From assembly GCA_002329485.1 (NCBI GenBank), contig DCTZ01000022.1, positions 1 through 54,234 of the forward strand: a stretch of 54,234 bases of DNA, given 5' to 3'. Under the pieces are notes generated by a model. That model searched no databases. It had not been told where the DNA came from and worked only from the letters and a program-made list of their open reading frames with translations. Positions 40,204 through 49,956 of this stretch are shown piece by piece (within the stretch, counting starts at the first letter, position 1; every line of letters begins with the position of its first letter). This stretch comes from Caryophanales bacterium UBA1427 (GTDB taxonomy: Bacteria > Bacillota_I > Bacilli_A > ML615J-28 > CAG-313). A program made the position numbers and the translations under genes.

Positions 40204-41121
40204 ATGAATGAAGTAAAACAAGCAGTCAGTCCAGAAAACATTTCCGTAAGCACGGTTAACCCGGTTTTGGTTAACCGCCAATACATTCTCCAACAAAACC
40301 CTTTTTTGGTGGGCGATGATTTGGACGACCCTGCTTTGGATATCAAATCGGTCGACGAATTCACGATTGCCCGAAAAGGCGAGCGGATTCCTTTGTATCT
40401 TTTTTTGTCTTTAACCGATGTCAGAAGAGGAAAAAAACGCAAACTGATCAAGCGCAATTTCAAAATCTGGAAAAAAGAATACCTAGCCAAAGAAAAAGAA
40501 TTCACGCAAAAAGTGCGTAACCAAAAAACGGCCACCAAAGACAAAAGGGTGAAGAAATTTCCGTTTGTCACCTGGCTGATTTATTTGTTTGCTTTTTTTG
40601 CAGTCTTGGTCGTGTTCTTCAATTTCGCCATGTTTCAGAAGAAAGCTCCCGGCGTATACGGCTTTTTGTTTCGGGTGCGGGAAATTACTTCTACTTTTTA
40701 CGGCGAAATCCTTTTGACGGCTTTATCTTTGGTATTGTTTTTTGTGCTGGTTTACGGAATCTATCAAAACCGGGTTTTATGTTTTTTGAACCGAAAAGCC
40801 AAAGCATCGTCCCGGCAACTGTCGGTTCTTTCGGACGGGGCAAAACGGGCGTTTCGGAAAAAATACAAAAAAGCTTACCGTTTTTATTTGGCCAAAGTCG
40901 ACAACCCGGCGCTTGATGCTTACGGTCTGAATAATCTTTTGGAACCGAAATACCGTTTTACCCAAATGGAAAAACTGTTTGATTTGGATATGGAAAATGC
41001 ATCCAATTTCGCCAAAAGCAATAAGCTGTTTAAAATCAAACGGATTTTGATGCACGGCGTGACCATCCTTTTGGCGCTTGCCTTAATCGGTTATGTCGGT
41101 TATTGGATGATTGCCAAATAA
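40204..41121 (+). CDS. Membrane protein of unknown function
   Basis: 305 residues. A cytoplasmic-looking acidic N-terminus (1-~60), a very basic helix (~75-125, rich in Lys/Arg), then three hydrophobic helices (TWLIYLFAFFAVLVVFFNFAMF, ILLTALSLVLFFVLVYGIY, and a final ILLALALIGYVGYWMI at the C-terminus). No recognised domain. AAAGGGG precedes ATG 40204; a longer frame from 40132 lies inside the upstream gene. Confidence 0.72.
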   Translation: MNEVKQAVSPENISVSTVNPVLVNRQYILQQNPFLVGDDLDDPALDIKSVDEFTIARKGERIPLYLFLSLTDVRRGKKRKLIKRNFKIWKKEYLAKEKEFTQKVRNQKTATKDKRVKKFPFVTWLIYLFAFFAVLVVFFNFAMFQKKAPGVYGFLFRVREITSTFYGEILLTALSLVLFFVLVYGIYQNRVLCFLNRKAKASSRQLSVLSDGAKRAFRKKYKKAYRFYLAKVDNPALDAYGLNNLLEPKYRFTQMEKLFDLDMENASNFAKSNKLFKIKRILMHGVTILLALALIGYVGYWMIAK

Positions 41122-41159
41122 TATAAAAAAAATAAAAAGATAAACCACGGAGGTATCAA

Positions 41160-42710
41160 ATGGAAGAAAACAAAGATTTGTACGAACTGCTTGCCAAACA
41201 GGCGGAGATGATTGGGGAATTGAAAAAGCAAGTCGAAAGCATTAAAACCGCTCCGGAAAACGTCAATGTGAAAGAACTTGCGGAATATTACCAAAACCAG
41301 TATTTGCTTCTGTTTGATGAAATTACCGCTCCGCGGTGGGAAGAACTTAAAAACAAAATTGCCGGTTTGAAACAGGAAATCAAACTGGCAAGCGACGAAA
41401 AAGAACACCGGGAAAAACTGTTGCAGGCCAATCAGCAGATTATCGACCAGATTAAAGCCTGGGAAGAAAAAATCGAGCAGGAATACGTCAATCTGGAAAA
41501 AATTCGTTTTGATACGGAAAACCGGATAAACGAACTGAAAGACAAACGCCGCGCCTTAATCGAAAAAGACGAAGGCAAGTGGCACCGTCTAAACAGTGTC
41601 GTCGAAGGATGCAGAAAAGGCATTATCGCTTTTTCGGAACTGAACCGGGAAGTTGCGGAAATGCGTAAACACGCACTTTCGAAAGAAGCCGTATCCCCAG
41701 AAGAACTAAAGAAAATTGACGACGAGGTAATGGCTTTAACCCAAGCCTTGAGTGAAACTAATGCCAAAGCCCAGGAAGATGTTCTCGGGATGAATCAAAA
41801 AATTGCCGAACTGAAAACCGGTCTTCAGGAACTTACCCCTTCGACCATCGAAGACGAAAGAAACGAACTCGAAAGCCGGTTAAGCCAGGCGGAACAATAT
41901 TTTTCCGAGCTTTATTCAAGTTACGAAAAACTGAAAAACGATCACCTGGCCGGAATCAAAAACCTTTTGACGAGAGCCGAAGTAATCGGCGAATCGAACA
42001 AAGAAATAGCCCAGAATATGGAACGTTTCTTCAGCGAAGCGAAGGTTGCTTTAACCGAACACGATACTCCCGAAAATAAAGAGCAAAGAGAACGGGAGAT
42101 TGCGGAAAAGCAAAAAGAGCGAGAAAATATGTTAAATGCCCGGCGTCTCGATTTGGAACGCCAGGAAAACGATTATATCCGACTATGCAATCTTTACACG
42201 ACCGTTAAACAAAACATTCAGAAAGTCGAAGACTACGTGGCCAAAACGCAGAATGTAATTAACGGTTCAGGCATATTCCAAACGTTTTACAACAATTGGA
42301 AAACTTTGCAAACCAAAAAAATCGAGCTTCAAAGCGGACTGTCCGAAAAAATGCAAAAACTAGATCATGATTTAAGCGAACGGAAGAAACTGGTTTACGA
42401 TCCGTTTGCCAAAGAGAAGCTGGTCGCTTTGGACAAGGAAATCAAAACCTTAAAAGAAGAAATCGATGCTTCCTCGCAAACTATCACCGAAATCGAGGAA
42501 GCCATCGCCAATCTATCCCAACAAAACAAAAGAATAGCCGCAGTTTTAAAGGATGCGGAAAAATACGAAACAACTTTACCGTCGTTTTACCAACAACTCC
42601 AGGCCTTCAAACAATTGATCGACGAAAAATACCAGCTTTTGCTGGACCAAAAATCGGAGTTTGAATTATTGGAAAAGGGTGATTCGGAACATGCAAATCA
42701 TCTTGAGTGA
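41160..42710 (+). CDS. Long coiled-coil protein of unknown function
   Basis: 516 residues, almost entirely heptad-like helix rich in Glu, Lys, Leu and Gln (ELLAKQAEMIGELKKQVESIK onward), no membrane helix and no ATPase motif. Cytoplasmic structural or scaffold protein by appearance; it is not SMC, Rad50 or a Clp M-domain. CGGAGG precedes its ATG. Together with the two membrane proteins upstream it looks like a membrane-attached assembly expressed with GroEL. It overlaps the next gene by 20 bases. Confidence 0.72.
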   Translation: MEENKDLYELLAKQAEMIGELKKQVESIKTAPENVNVKELAEYYQNQYLLLFDEITAPRWEELKNKIAGLKQEIKLASDEKEHREKLLQANQQIIDQIKAWEEKIEQEYVNLEKIRFDTENRINELKDKRRALIEKDEGKWHRLNSVVEGCRKGIIAFSELNREVAEMRKHALSKEAVSPEELKKIDDEVMALTQALSETNAKAQEDVLGMNQKIAELKTGLQELTPSTIEDERNELESRLSQAEQYFSELYSSYEKLKNDHLAGIKNLLTRAEVIGESNKEIAQNMERFFSEAKVALTEHDTPENKEQREREIAEKQKERENMLNARRLDLERQENDYIRLCNLYTTVKQNIQKVEDYVAKTQNVINGSGIFQTFYNNWKTLQTKKIELQSGLSEKMQKLDHDLSERKKLVYDPFAKEKLVALDKEIKTLKEEIDASSQTITEIEEAIANLSQQNKRIAAVLKDAEKYETTLPSFYQQLQAFKQLIDEKYQLLLDQKSEFELLEKGDSEHANHLE

Positions 42711-43338
42711 CGAAATCAAAACCTTGTTGCCTAATTTTTCGATAATCGCTTATACTATGGATGTCAAAAACCAAAAGACGGAAGCGGTGACCGGTTTATT
42801 GAAAGAAACCGAACAGGAATACTTCAACCGCTATCCTTTAACCGATGTTGTGAACATTCCCAAAATCAAAGTAGCCCGGGACGGGTATAAGAAATGCGGG
42901 AAAGATCCCAGCCGTTACCGTTTGGCAACCGAGGCGTTGTTGCGTCGGGTCGTAAAAGGAGTCGGGCTCTACCGTTTGGGCGATTTAATCGACTTGGGCA
43001 ATATTTTATCCATTCGCTCGATGCGAAGCATTTGCGTGGTGGACTATGAAAAAATTCAAGGCAATGTCAGAATTCGCATCGGCACTCCGGATGATTATTT
43101 CGTGGCTATCAACCGCGGCGTGCTGAATGTGGACCGGATGATTTTGTACGAAGACGATGCCGGCCCGTTCGGATCGCCTTCCAGCGATACGGAACGCACT
43201 TCTATAACCGAAACAACCAAAAAAATTCTGATTATGATGATTTGTTTTGAAGACAAAGAAAAAGATATTGACGAAGCGCTGTTGCTCGATTTGTATCATA
43301 AATATGCCGGCGCAAGCAATATCCGAAAAATTTCTTGA
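42691..43338 (+). CDS. B3/B4 tRNA-binding-domain protein
   Basis: 215 residues matching the free-standing B3/4 domain of the phenylalanyl-tRNA synthetase beta chain: KVARDGYKKCGKDPSRYRLATEALLRRVVKG, NILSIRSMRSICVVDYEKI, EDDAGPFGSPSSDTERTSIT. Such stand-alone proteins are thought to edit mischarged tRNA or act on related substrates; exact role unknown. ATG 42691 is chosen over 42661 because AAGGGTGAT lies before it. It precedes glnS. Confidence 0.85.
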   Translation: MQIILSDEIKTLLPNFSIIAYTMDVKNQKTEAVTGLLKETEQEYFNRYPLTDVVNIPKIKVARDGYKKCGKDPSRYRLATEALLRRVVKGVGLYRLGDLIDLGNILSIRSMRSICVVDYEKIQGNVRIRIGTPDDYFVAINRGVLNVDRMILYEDDAGPFGSPSSDTERTSITETTKKILIMMICFEDKEKDIDEALLLDLYHKYAGASNIRKIS

Positions 43339-43352
43339 TGTGAGGTATCAAT

Positions 43353-44996
43353 ATGAATGAAACATCGAATTTTATAAAAACCATTATGAAAAATGACCTC
43401 GAAACTGGGGTTGTTGATAAAATCGTCACGCGTTTTCCGCCGGAACCGAATGCTTATTTGCATATCGGACATGCCCGGGCGATTATTACCAATTTCGAAC
43501 TTGCCAAATATTTCGGCGGTGTAACCAACCTTCGCTTCGACGATACGAACCCTACGCAAGAAGACGTGGAATTCGTCGATGCGATTATCAAAGATATCGA
43601 ATGGTTGGGTTACAAACCGAATATCATTGTTTACGGTTCGAACTATTTCGAAAAAACGTACGAGAAAGCCGAATTGCTGATTAAAAAGGGCCTTGCCTAC
43701 GTGTGCGATTTGACCCAGGAAGAATTGAGCGAATATCGCGGAACCACTACGACACCGGGCAAGGAATCGCCATACCGGAACCGCAGCATCGAAGAAAATC
43801 TGCGCCTTTTCCGGGAAATGCGCGACGGCAAATATCCGAGCTATTCGAAAACTTTGCGCGCCAAAATCGATATGGCAAGTCCTAACATCAACATGCGCGA
43901 TCCGGTTCTCTATCGTATCATTCATGTCAGCCATCACCAAACCAAGGACAAGTGGTGCATTTATCCGATGTACGATTTCGCGCATCCGTTGCAGGATGCT
44001 TTCGAAGGCATAACTCATTCGCTTTGCAGCTTGGAATACGAAGACCATCGCCCGCTTTACGATTGGGTGATTGAAAACACCGAAGTCGAACACCGACCGC
44101 GACAAATCGAATTCGGCCGCCTCGGTATCACCAATACCATCATGAGCAAGCGGTATCTGAGACAGCTCGTAACCGAAGGAATCGTCAAAGGTTACGACGA
44201 CCCGCGTATGCCTACGCTGGTTGGCTTAAAACGCCGCGGCTTTACGCCGGATGCCATCAGAGAATTTATTTTATCGACGGGTTTGTCGAAAATCAATTCT
44301 TCGGTGGACTACGGTATGCTCGAACATTTCCTGCGGGAAGATTTGAAGTTGAAAGTACCGCGTTACATGGCGGTTGTCAAACCACTGAAAGTGGTAATCA
44401 CCAATTATCCGGAAGGACAGGTGGAAGAACTCGAAGCTGTCAACAATACCGAAAATCCTGGCCTTGGATACAGAAAAATCACTTTCTCCCGCAACCTCTA
44501 CATTGACCAAGACGACTTCGTGCCGGAAAAACCGAACAAACACTGGAAACGGTTGGCCAAAGACGTCGAAGTCCGCCTGATGCATGCTTATTTCATCAAA
44601 TGCAACGACATAATTTACAACGAAGACGGTTCAATCAAAGAAATCCATTGCACCTACGACCCGGAAACCAAAAGCGGCAGCGGTTTCGATAAACGCAAAC
44701 CGAACGGCACGATTCATTTCGTGGATGCTTCCAGCGCCGTTCCCGCAACCTTTAACCACTTTGATTTTCTCATTTTGGATCAATATGTTTCAAGCGAAAA
44801 CTTTATGGAACGAATCAATCCTAACTCTTGGACCGTATATCACGGATTTGTGGAAAGAGCCTTGGCGAATGCCAAACCGGGCGACAAGTTCCAATTTATC
44901 CGGGACGGTTATTACAATACCGATGACGACGCAAAGGAAACAGAGTTGATTTTTAACCGAACCGTCAGTTTAAAATCATCTTTTAAAACAGAGTGA
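43353..44996 (+). CDS. glnS: Glutaminyl-tRNA synthetase
   Basis: 547 residues, class I synthetase. FPPEPNAYLHIGHARA carries the HIGH motif (~37-40); LRFDDTNPTQED follows; the KMSKS-type loop is IMSKRYL (~264). The C-terminal anticodon-binding beta barrels contain FSRNLYIDQDDFV, typical of GlnRS rather than GluRS. It charges tRNA-Gln directly. Most Bacillota lack GlnRS and make Gln-tRNA by GatCAB amidation. A TGA stop confirms the standard code. GAGGT precedes the ATG. Confidence 0.96.
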   Translation: MNETSNFIKTIMKNDLETGVVDKIVTRFPPEPNAYLHIGHARAIITNFELAKYFGGVTNLRFDDTNPTQEDVEFVDAIIKDIEWLGYKPNIIVYGSNYFEKTYEKAELLIKKGLAYVCDLTQEELSEYRGTTTTPGKESPYRNRSIEENLRLFREMRDGKYPSYSKTLRAKIDMASPNINMRDPVLYRIIHVSHHQTKDKWCIYPMYDFAHPLQDAFEGITHSLCSLEYEDHRPLYDWVIENTEVEHRPRQIEFGRLGITNTIMSKRYLRQLVTEGIVKGYDDPRMPTLVGLKRRGFTPDAIREFILSTGLSKINSSVDYGMLEHFLREDLKLKVPRYMAVVKPLKVVITNYPEGQVEELEAVNNTENPGLGYRKITFSRNLYIDQDDFVPEKPNKHWKRLAKDVEVRLMHAYFIKCNDIIYNEDGSIKEIHCTYDPETKSGSGFDKRKPNGTIHFVDASSAVPATFNHFDFLILDQYVSSENFMERINPNSWTVYHGFVERALANAKPGDKFQFIRDGYYNTDDDAKETELIFNRTVSLKSSFKTE

Positions 44997-44997
44997 T

Positions 44998-47094
44998 ATG
45001 TCAAAAATTTTGGAAAATTTAAACCCTCAACAACAAGAAGCGGTTAAAGCGGTTGACGGGCCGGTGATTGTGTTTGCGGGGGCGGGAACGGGAAAAACAC
45101 GAACCCTTACTTCCCGGATTGCTTACATGATTTCCGAGCGGAACATCCCGGCCAAACAGATTTTAGCCATCACGTTTACCAAAAAAGCTACCAACGAAAT
45201 GCGCGAACGGATTTTTGCGCTGGCGGGGCCCAGTGCGGGGGAAGTTTTTATCTCGACGATTCATGCTTTCTGCGCCAGCGTCTTAAGAAAATTCATCGGA
45301 CTGATTGGTTACAAACAAAATTTCGAAATAATCGACGACGAAGACAGCGTTCGCGTGTTAACAGAAATTTATAAGGATAAAAACTTTGACCGGAAGGCTT
45401 TTTCCCCAAAAGCGGCGCACAATATGATCAGCGCCTACAAAAACGGCGTCATGCCGATCGGGGGAATCGTCACAACTTTGTACGAAGCATACCAGGACTA
45501 TTTGTTCGAACATAACCTGGTCGACTTCGACGATTTGCTGCTTTTGGCCAAAAAAGTTTTTACCCTCCACAAGGAAGTTTTGGAATATTTCCAGGACCGG
45601 TTCCGGTATATTCTGGTCGACGAATTCCAAGACACCAATATGACCCAATACGAAATCATCAAAATCCTCGGCCAAAAATACCAAAATGTTTTTGTCGTGG
45701 GCGACGATGATCAGAGTATCTATTCTTTCCGGGGCGCCGTGGTCGACAACATGTATGCTTTCATGAAAGATTTTGACAACGTGACGCTCATCAAACTTAC
45801 GCAAAATTACCGTTCCACCAATGCCCTTTTGGTCGGCGCCAATACTTTGATAGCGAACAATGTCCTAAGGGAAAAGAAAGAATTGTTCAGCACGAAAAAA
45901 GGCGAGCTAAACGATGTCGTCGTTACCGAAAGTACCTATCATGAGGACGAAGTGCGTTTCGTGGTTAACGAAATCGCCCATCTGATTCGGGGCGGTGTAA
46001 ATCCGAACCAAATCGCGGTGCTTTATCGAAACAATGTCGTTTCGCGGAATTTCGAACTGGCGCTTGTGGAAGCAAGAATCCCGTACGTGATTTACGGTGG
46101 CTTCTCCTACCTCAAACGGCGCGAAATCAAAGATGCAATCAGTTACCTCAAATTCCTGCTCGAACCGGACAATCTGTTCCATTTTAAACGGATTATCAAC
46201 CAGCCTTCGCGGGGAATCGGTGAAAAGACCGTGGAAAAGATTGCCGAGCGGTGCCAGATGTACCAGGAAACCATTTTCGAAGCCATCGAGTGGTTGCATG
46301 CCAACAATTCTTCCAACAAAACGAGCGTTTTGATGGAATTCAAAGCTTTAATCGAAAACCTTCAGAAAGCGCTCGAACAAATGCCGTTGGTCGAATTCTT
46401 TGATTACATGCTGGATAAAACCGGCTATCTGGAAATGCTTTCCCAGGAAGACGTATTTGAAGCAAACCGCGTCGAAAATCTGGAAGAATTCAAATCGATT
46501 CTTTACCGGTTCGAACAGATTTACGACAACGAAGGTTTAAGCAAAAAGGAAATCCTGCAAATGGGTTTTGACGAAATATTGCTTGACGAAACCCTTTCGA
46601 CGGATACCGGAACAAGCGGCGTCGTTCTTTCGACCGTCCACTCCGCCAAAGGCCTCGAATTCGATTACGTCTTTGTGGTGGCGTTGGAAGAAGGGCTTTT
46701 CCCGGCTTTGCGGGAAGATTCGGATATCGAAGAAGAACGGCGGGTCGCTTATGTGGCGTTTACGAGAGTCAAGAAAAAAATCTACCTTTCCTGCGCCACG
46801 ACACGCCTCATTTACGGCCGGATTGTCCGTAATCCCAAATCGCGCTTTTTGACCGAATATCTGATGAGCCGAAAAGACCAGGAAAAACCGGCCATTATCA
46901 AAACCGAAGATCTTCACTTGGACGAAGCTTCGCGCGATTTTCATGTTTCCGACCATATCTATCACTCGGCCTTCGGTTACGGTTTGGTGATAGCGGTGGA
47001 AGAAACCACCATTCAGGTTTTGTTCGAAAAGGACAAAAGCATTCGCAAAATCAAAAAAGACCATCCATCCTTACGAAAAACGCTGGAGGAATAA
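44998..47094 (+). CDS. pcrA: ATP-dependent DNA helicase PcrA/UvrD
   Basis: 698 residues, SF1A helicase. Q-motif LNPQQQEAV, Walker A FAGAGTGKT (~26-34), VDEFQDTN, DDDQSIYSFRGA, QNYRS, STVHSAKGLEFDYVF and VAFTRVKKK are all present. It unwinds DNA in repair and clears proteins from DNA. It precedes ligA, a common pair in Bacilli (pcrA-ligA), with one gene between. One base separates it from glnS and one from the next gene. Confidence 0.96.
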   Translation: MSKILENLNPQQQEAVKAVDGPVIVFAGAGTGKTRTLTSRIAYMISERNIPAKQILAITFTKKATNEMRERIFALAGPSAGEVFISTIHAFCASVLRKFIGLIGYKQNFEIIDDEDSVRVLTEIYKDKNFDRKAFSPKAAHNMISAYKNGVMPIGGIVTTLYEAYQDYLFEHNLVDFDDLLLLAKKVFTLHKEVLEYFQDRFRYILVDEFQDTNMTQYEIIKILGQKYQNVFVVGDDDQSIYSFRGAVVDNMYAFMKDFDNVTLIKLTQNYRSTNALLVGANTLIANNVLREKKELFSTKKGELNDVVVTESTYHEDEVRFVVNEIAHLIRGGVNPNQIAVLYRNNVVSRNFELALVEARIPYVIYGGFSYLKRREIKDAISYLKFLLEPDNLFHFKRIINQPSRGIGEKTVEKIAERCQMYQETIFEAIEWLHANNSSNKTSVLMEFKALIENLQKALEQMPLVEFFDYMLDKTGYLEMLSQEDVFEANRVENLEEFKSILYRFEQIYDNEGLSKKEILQMGFDEILLDETLSTDTGTSGVVLSTVHSAKGLEFDYVFVVALEEGLFPALREDSDIEEERRVAYVAFTRVKKKIYLSCATTRLIYGRIVRNPKSRFLTEYLMSRKDQEKPAIIKTEDLHLDEASRDFHVSDHIYHSAFGYGLVIAVEETTIQVLFEKDKSIRKIKKDHPSLRKTLEE

Positions 47095-47095
47095 G

Positions 47096-47854
47096 ATGAA
47101 CGCTGTGTTGATCATCCACGGATACTTATCGAGCATCAGGGATTTCGGGACTTTGCCCGACGAACTGAAACCTTATTACGACGAAGTTATCAAAGTTTCG
47201 CTTCCCGGACACGGCGATGGCGAAAGCCTCGACAATTTCACTTTGGAAAATATGAAGATTCTGCTGGATGAAACGCTTCCGAAACTGTGCCAAAAATACT
47301 CGAAAGTCGATGTAATCGGTTTCTCATTGGGCGGAGCGGTGGCCAAATATTTGGCTCAAAGCGTATCGGTCCATAAATTGGTGCTCATTGCCCCGGCCAT
47401 CAAGTACCTGCGGAATCCCGTTTTGACCGAACGCCTGGATTATCTTTTTCAAAGGACGACTTATGTCGGTTTGCTTTACAAGGACACACCTTTCCTGAAA
47501 ATGATGCCCAAAGCGTTTATCGAAACGGTGCGCGATTTATACGAACACGATAAAACCGGTCTGCAGTTTGCCATCAAACGCGCCAAGACCAAATTCCGTC
47601 CCAAAAACGGCGTTACTTTCGTGAAAGTAATCGCGTATATCAATCGGAAGAAAAAACCGATTGAGTGTCCTTTATTGATTGTTTGGGGAGCTTTGGACGA
47701 ACTTGTACCTTACAAAGCGGTGGAATACTGCTATAAGAAATGCACGAATCCCGAGAAAGAAATCGTTGTGGTTCCCGGCGTGGGACACATGATGCTTAGG
47801 GCAAAACATATGGGACCGGTTAAAGAAAAAGTAATCGCATTTTTACAGGGGTGA
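47096..47854 (+). CDS. Alpha/beta hydrolase (carboxylesterase/monoacylglycerol-lipase-like)
   Basis: 252 residues. LIIHGYLSS oxyanion region, LPGHGDG, nucleophile GFSLGG (~Ser97), acid in GALDELVP and catalytic His in GVGHMML. Similar to small carboxylesterases such as Est30/YvaK. Cytoplasmic; substrate unknown, probably a short- to medium-chain ester. No signal peptide. Confidence 0.88.
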   Translation: MNAVLIIHGYLSSIRDFGTLPDELKPYYDEVIKVSLPGHGDGESLDNFTLENMKILLDETLPKLCQKYSKVDVIGFSLGGAVAKYLAQSVSVHKLVLIAPAIKYLRNPVLTERLDYLFQRTTYVGLLYKDTPFLKMMPKAFIETVRDLYEHDKTGLQFAIKRAKTKFRPKNGVTFVKVIAYINRKKKPIECPLLIVWGALDELVPYKAVEYCYKKCTNPEKEIVVVPGVGHMMLRAKHMGPVKEKVIAFLQG

Positions 47855-47859
47855 CCAAT

Positions 47860-49854
47860 ATGAGCGAACAAATCAAAGCGGAAATGGACCGACTCGTCAA
47901 ACTCATCCGCCAGTACAATTACGAGTATTACGTTTTGGATGCGCCGAGCGTTTCGGACCTGGAATACGATTCGCTGCTGAGACGCCTGGAAGCTTTGGAA
48001 AAAGAATATCCCGAATATGCTCAGCCGAACAGTCCGACCAAACAGGTGGGCGATTATCTGAAATTAGATTTGCAGGAAGTCGAGCATGCCTATCCGATGC
48101 TTTCTTTGGCCAATGCCTTCAGTTTCGAAGAACTGAAAGAATTCGAAGACCGTATCTTTAAAGCAATCGGCCGGCTTCCGAGCTATGTCTGCGAACTGAA
48201 AATCGACGGAATCGCCTCAACCGTTCACTACGAAGACGGTCTCCTTACCTTGGGCGCAACCCGCGGAAACGGCACGGTCGGCGAAAATATCACCCAGAAT
48301 ATGTTAACCGTCAAGACCCTTCCGAAAGTCCTGACGAGCCACGAAACCGTGGAAGTGCGCGGCGAAGTATATATGAGCATCGAATCGTTCGAAAAGACGA
48401 ACGGGGACCGGAAGAAAAAAGGATTGCCCCTGTTTGCGAATCCGCGGAATGCGGCGGGGGGAAGCCTGCGTCAGCTTGACGCAAGCATTACCAAAGAACG
48501 CCAGCTTGACCATTTTGCTTACGGTTTGGTCAATCCGGAAAAATACGGTATCCGAACCCATGAAGAACTTTTGAAACAGCTCAAAAAATGGGGCTTCAAC
48601 GTCAATCCGGAATACCGCCTTTGCCCGACTTTGGACGATGTCTTCAAGTATATCGAAGAATATACCGAAAAAAGAAAAACTTTGGCCTACGAAATCGACG
48701 GAATCGTCATCAAGGTCAATGATCTCGCGCTTTACGACGATATCGGCTATACGGTCAAAACTCCTAAGTGGGCGATAGCCTACAAGTTCCCGGCCGAAAT
48801 TGCCACCACCCTTTTGAAAGATATCTTCCTGACGGTCGGACGAACCGGCATGATTACGCCGAATGCGGTGATGGAACCGGTGTTGATTGCTGGGACCGTA
48901 GTTTCGCGGGCTACCCTCAACAACGAAGATTTCATCAAACAAAAAGACATTCGGATCGGCGACTACGTAAAGGTTCGTAAAGCCGGGGAAATCATTCCGG
49001 AAGTAATCGAAGTCGATTACAGCCGCCGAAGTCCCCAAAGCAAACCTTACGTTATGCCTAAAGTTTGCCCGGTTTGCCAACAGCCGATTGTCAAGAAAGA
49101 AAAAGAAGCCGAATACTATTGTGTCAATCCCGCCTGCCACGGCAGAAAAATCGAACAGATTATTCACTTTGCCAGCCGGCAGGCCATGGATATCGAAGGT
49201 TTGGGCGATAAACAAACGGAAATCTTGTATCAGCTCGGATTTATCAAGACGATTGCGGATATCTACCGGTTGAAAAATTACCGGTTCGAACTGACCCAAT
49301 TGGAACGTTTCGGGGATAAAAAGGTCGACAATCTCCTTCAAGCTATCGAAAAAAGCAAAGAAAATACGCTGGACCAATTTATCTTCGGTCTCGGCATCCG
49401 TTTTGTCGGAAACAAGGCCTCCAAAAACCTTGCCAAACGCTATCGTTCGATTGACGAATTAAGGCAGGCTTCTTTCGAGGAGTTGACCGATATCCCGGAT
49501 ATCGGTGACGTGATGGCGCAAAGCATTATCGACTACTTCCAGGACGAAGACAATTTGCGCTTGCTTGCGGAACTGAAGGAATTGGGTGTCAACCCGATTG
49601 CCCAGAAAGAAGCGGAAATTCCGCAGATTTTTGCGGGCATGTCGATAGTCTTAACTGGTAAACTCGAAACCCTTACCCGGGACGAAGCTACCAAACTGAT
49701 TGAAGAACGGGGCGGACGAAGTTCTTCGAGCGTAAGCAAGAAAACGGATTTTGTGGTTGCGGGCAGTGATGCGGGAAGCAAACTTGACAAGGCCCAGGCC
49801 TTGGGAATCCCGGTTCTGACCGAAGAAGAATTTCTTGCCAAAATAAAACCTTAA
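47860..49854 (+). CDS. ligA: NAD-dependent DNA ligase
   Basis: 664 residues. Ia domain with YNYEYYVLDAPSVSD (NAD binding), adenylation site CELKIDG (Lys ~114), OB fold, four-Cys zinc finger (CPVC...YYCVNPACHG), HhH repeats (IPDIGDVMAQSI) and a C-terminal BRCT domain (GMSIVLTGKLETLTRDEA). It seals nicks in replication and repair. ATG 47860 is chosen with AGGGGTG 6 bases upstream; GTG 47851 is inside that site. Confidence 0.97.
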   Translation: MSEQIKAEMDRLVKLIRQYNYEYYVLDAPSVSDLEYDSLLRRLEALEKEYPEYAQPNSPTKQVGDYLKLDLQEVEHAYPMLSLANAFSFEELKEFEDRIFKAIGRLPSYVCELKIDGIASTVHYEDGLLTLGATRGNGTVGENITQNMLTVKTLPKVLTSHETVEVRGEVYMSIESFEKTNGDRKKKGLPLFANPRNAAGGSLRQLDASITKERQLDHFAYGLVNPEKYGIRTHEELLKQLKKWGFNVNPEYRLCPTLDDVFKYIEEYTEKRKTLAYEIDGIVIKVNDLALYDDIGYTVKTPKWAIAYKFPAEIATTLLKDIFLTVGRTGMITPNAVMEPVLIAGTVVSRATLNNEDFIKQKDIRIGDYVKVRKAGEIIPEVIEVDYSRRSPQSKPYVMPKVCPVCQQPIVKKEKEAEYYCVNPACHGRKIEQIIHFASRQAMDIEGLGDKQTEILYQLGFIKTIADIYRLKNYRFELTQLERFGDKKVDNLLQAIEKSKENTLDQFIFGLGIRFVGNKASKNLAKRYRSIDELRQASFEELTDIPDIGDVMAQSIIDYFQDEDNLRLLAELKELGVNPIAQKEAEIPQIFAGMSIVLTGKLETLTRDEATKLIEERGGRSSSSVSKKTDFVVAGSDAGSKLDKAQALGIPVLTEEEFLAKIKP

Positions 49855-49856
49855 CC

Positions 49857-49882
49857 AAAAGCCTTTACGGGCTTTTTTGCCT
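49857..49882 (+). terminator. Terminator after ligA
   Basis: AAAAGCC/GGCTTTT stem with a 6-base loop and six T; ends the long groES-ligA gene run. Confidence 0.85.
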
Positions 49883-49956
49883 TTTTTAATGGTGTTGTAA
49901 CCCTGTTTTTTCGGTTGATAATATTTGTGATGCAGGTTAAAAAGGAAGCATCATTT

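Noticed and set aside
48304..49377. Open minus-strand frame of 357 codons antisense to ligA
   Set aside because: It lies entirely within ligA on the opposite strand, has no ribosome site and no recognisable domain; it is a by-product of ligA codon use. The same applies to long antisense frames in glnS (43296-44105), the metallo-hydrolase (33917-34549) and the helicase-like gene (19550-20116).
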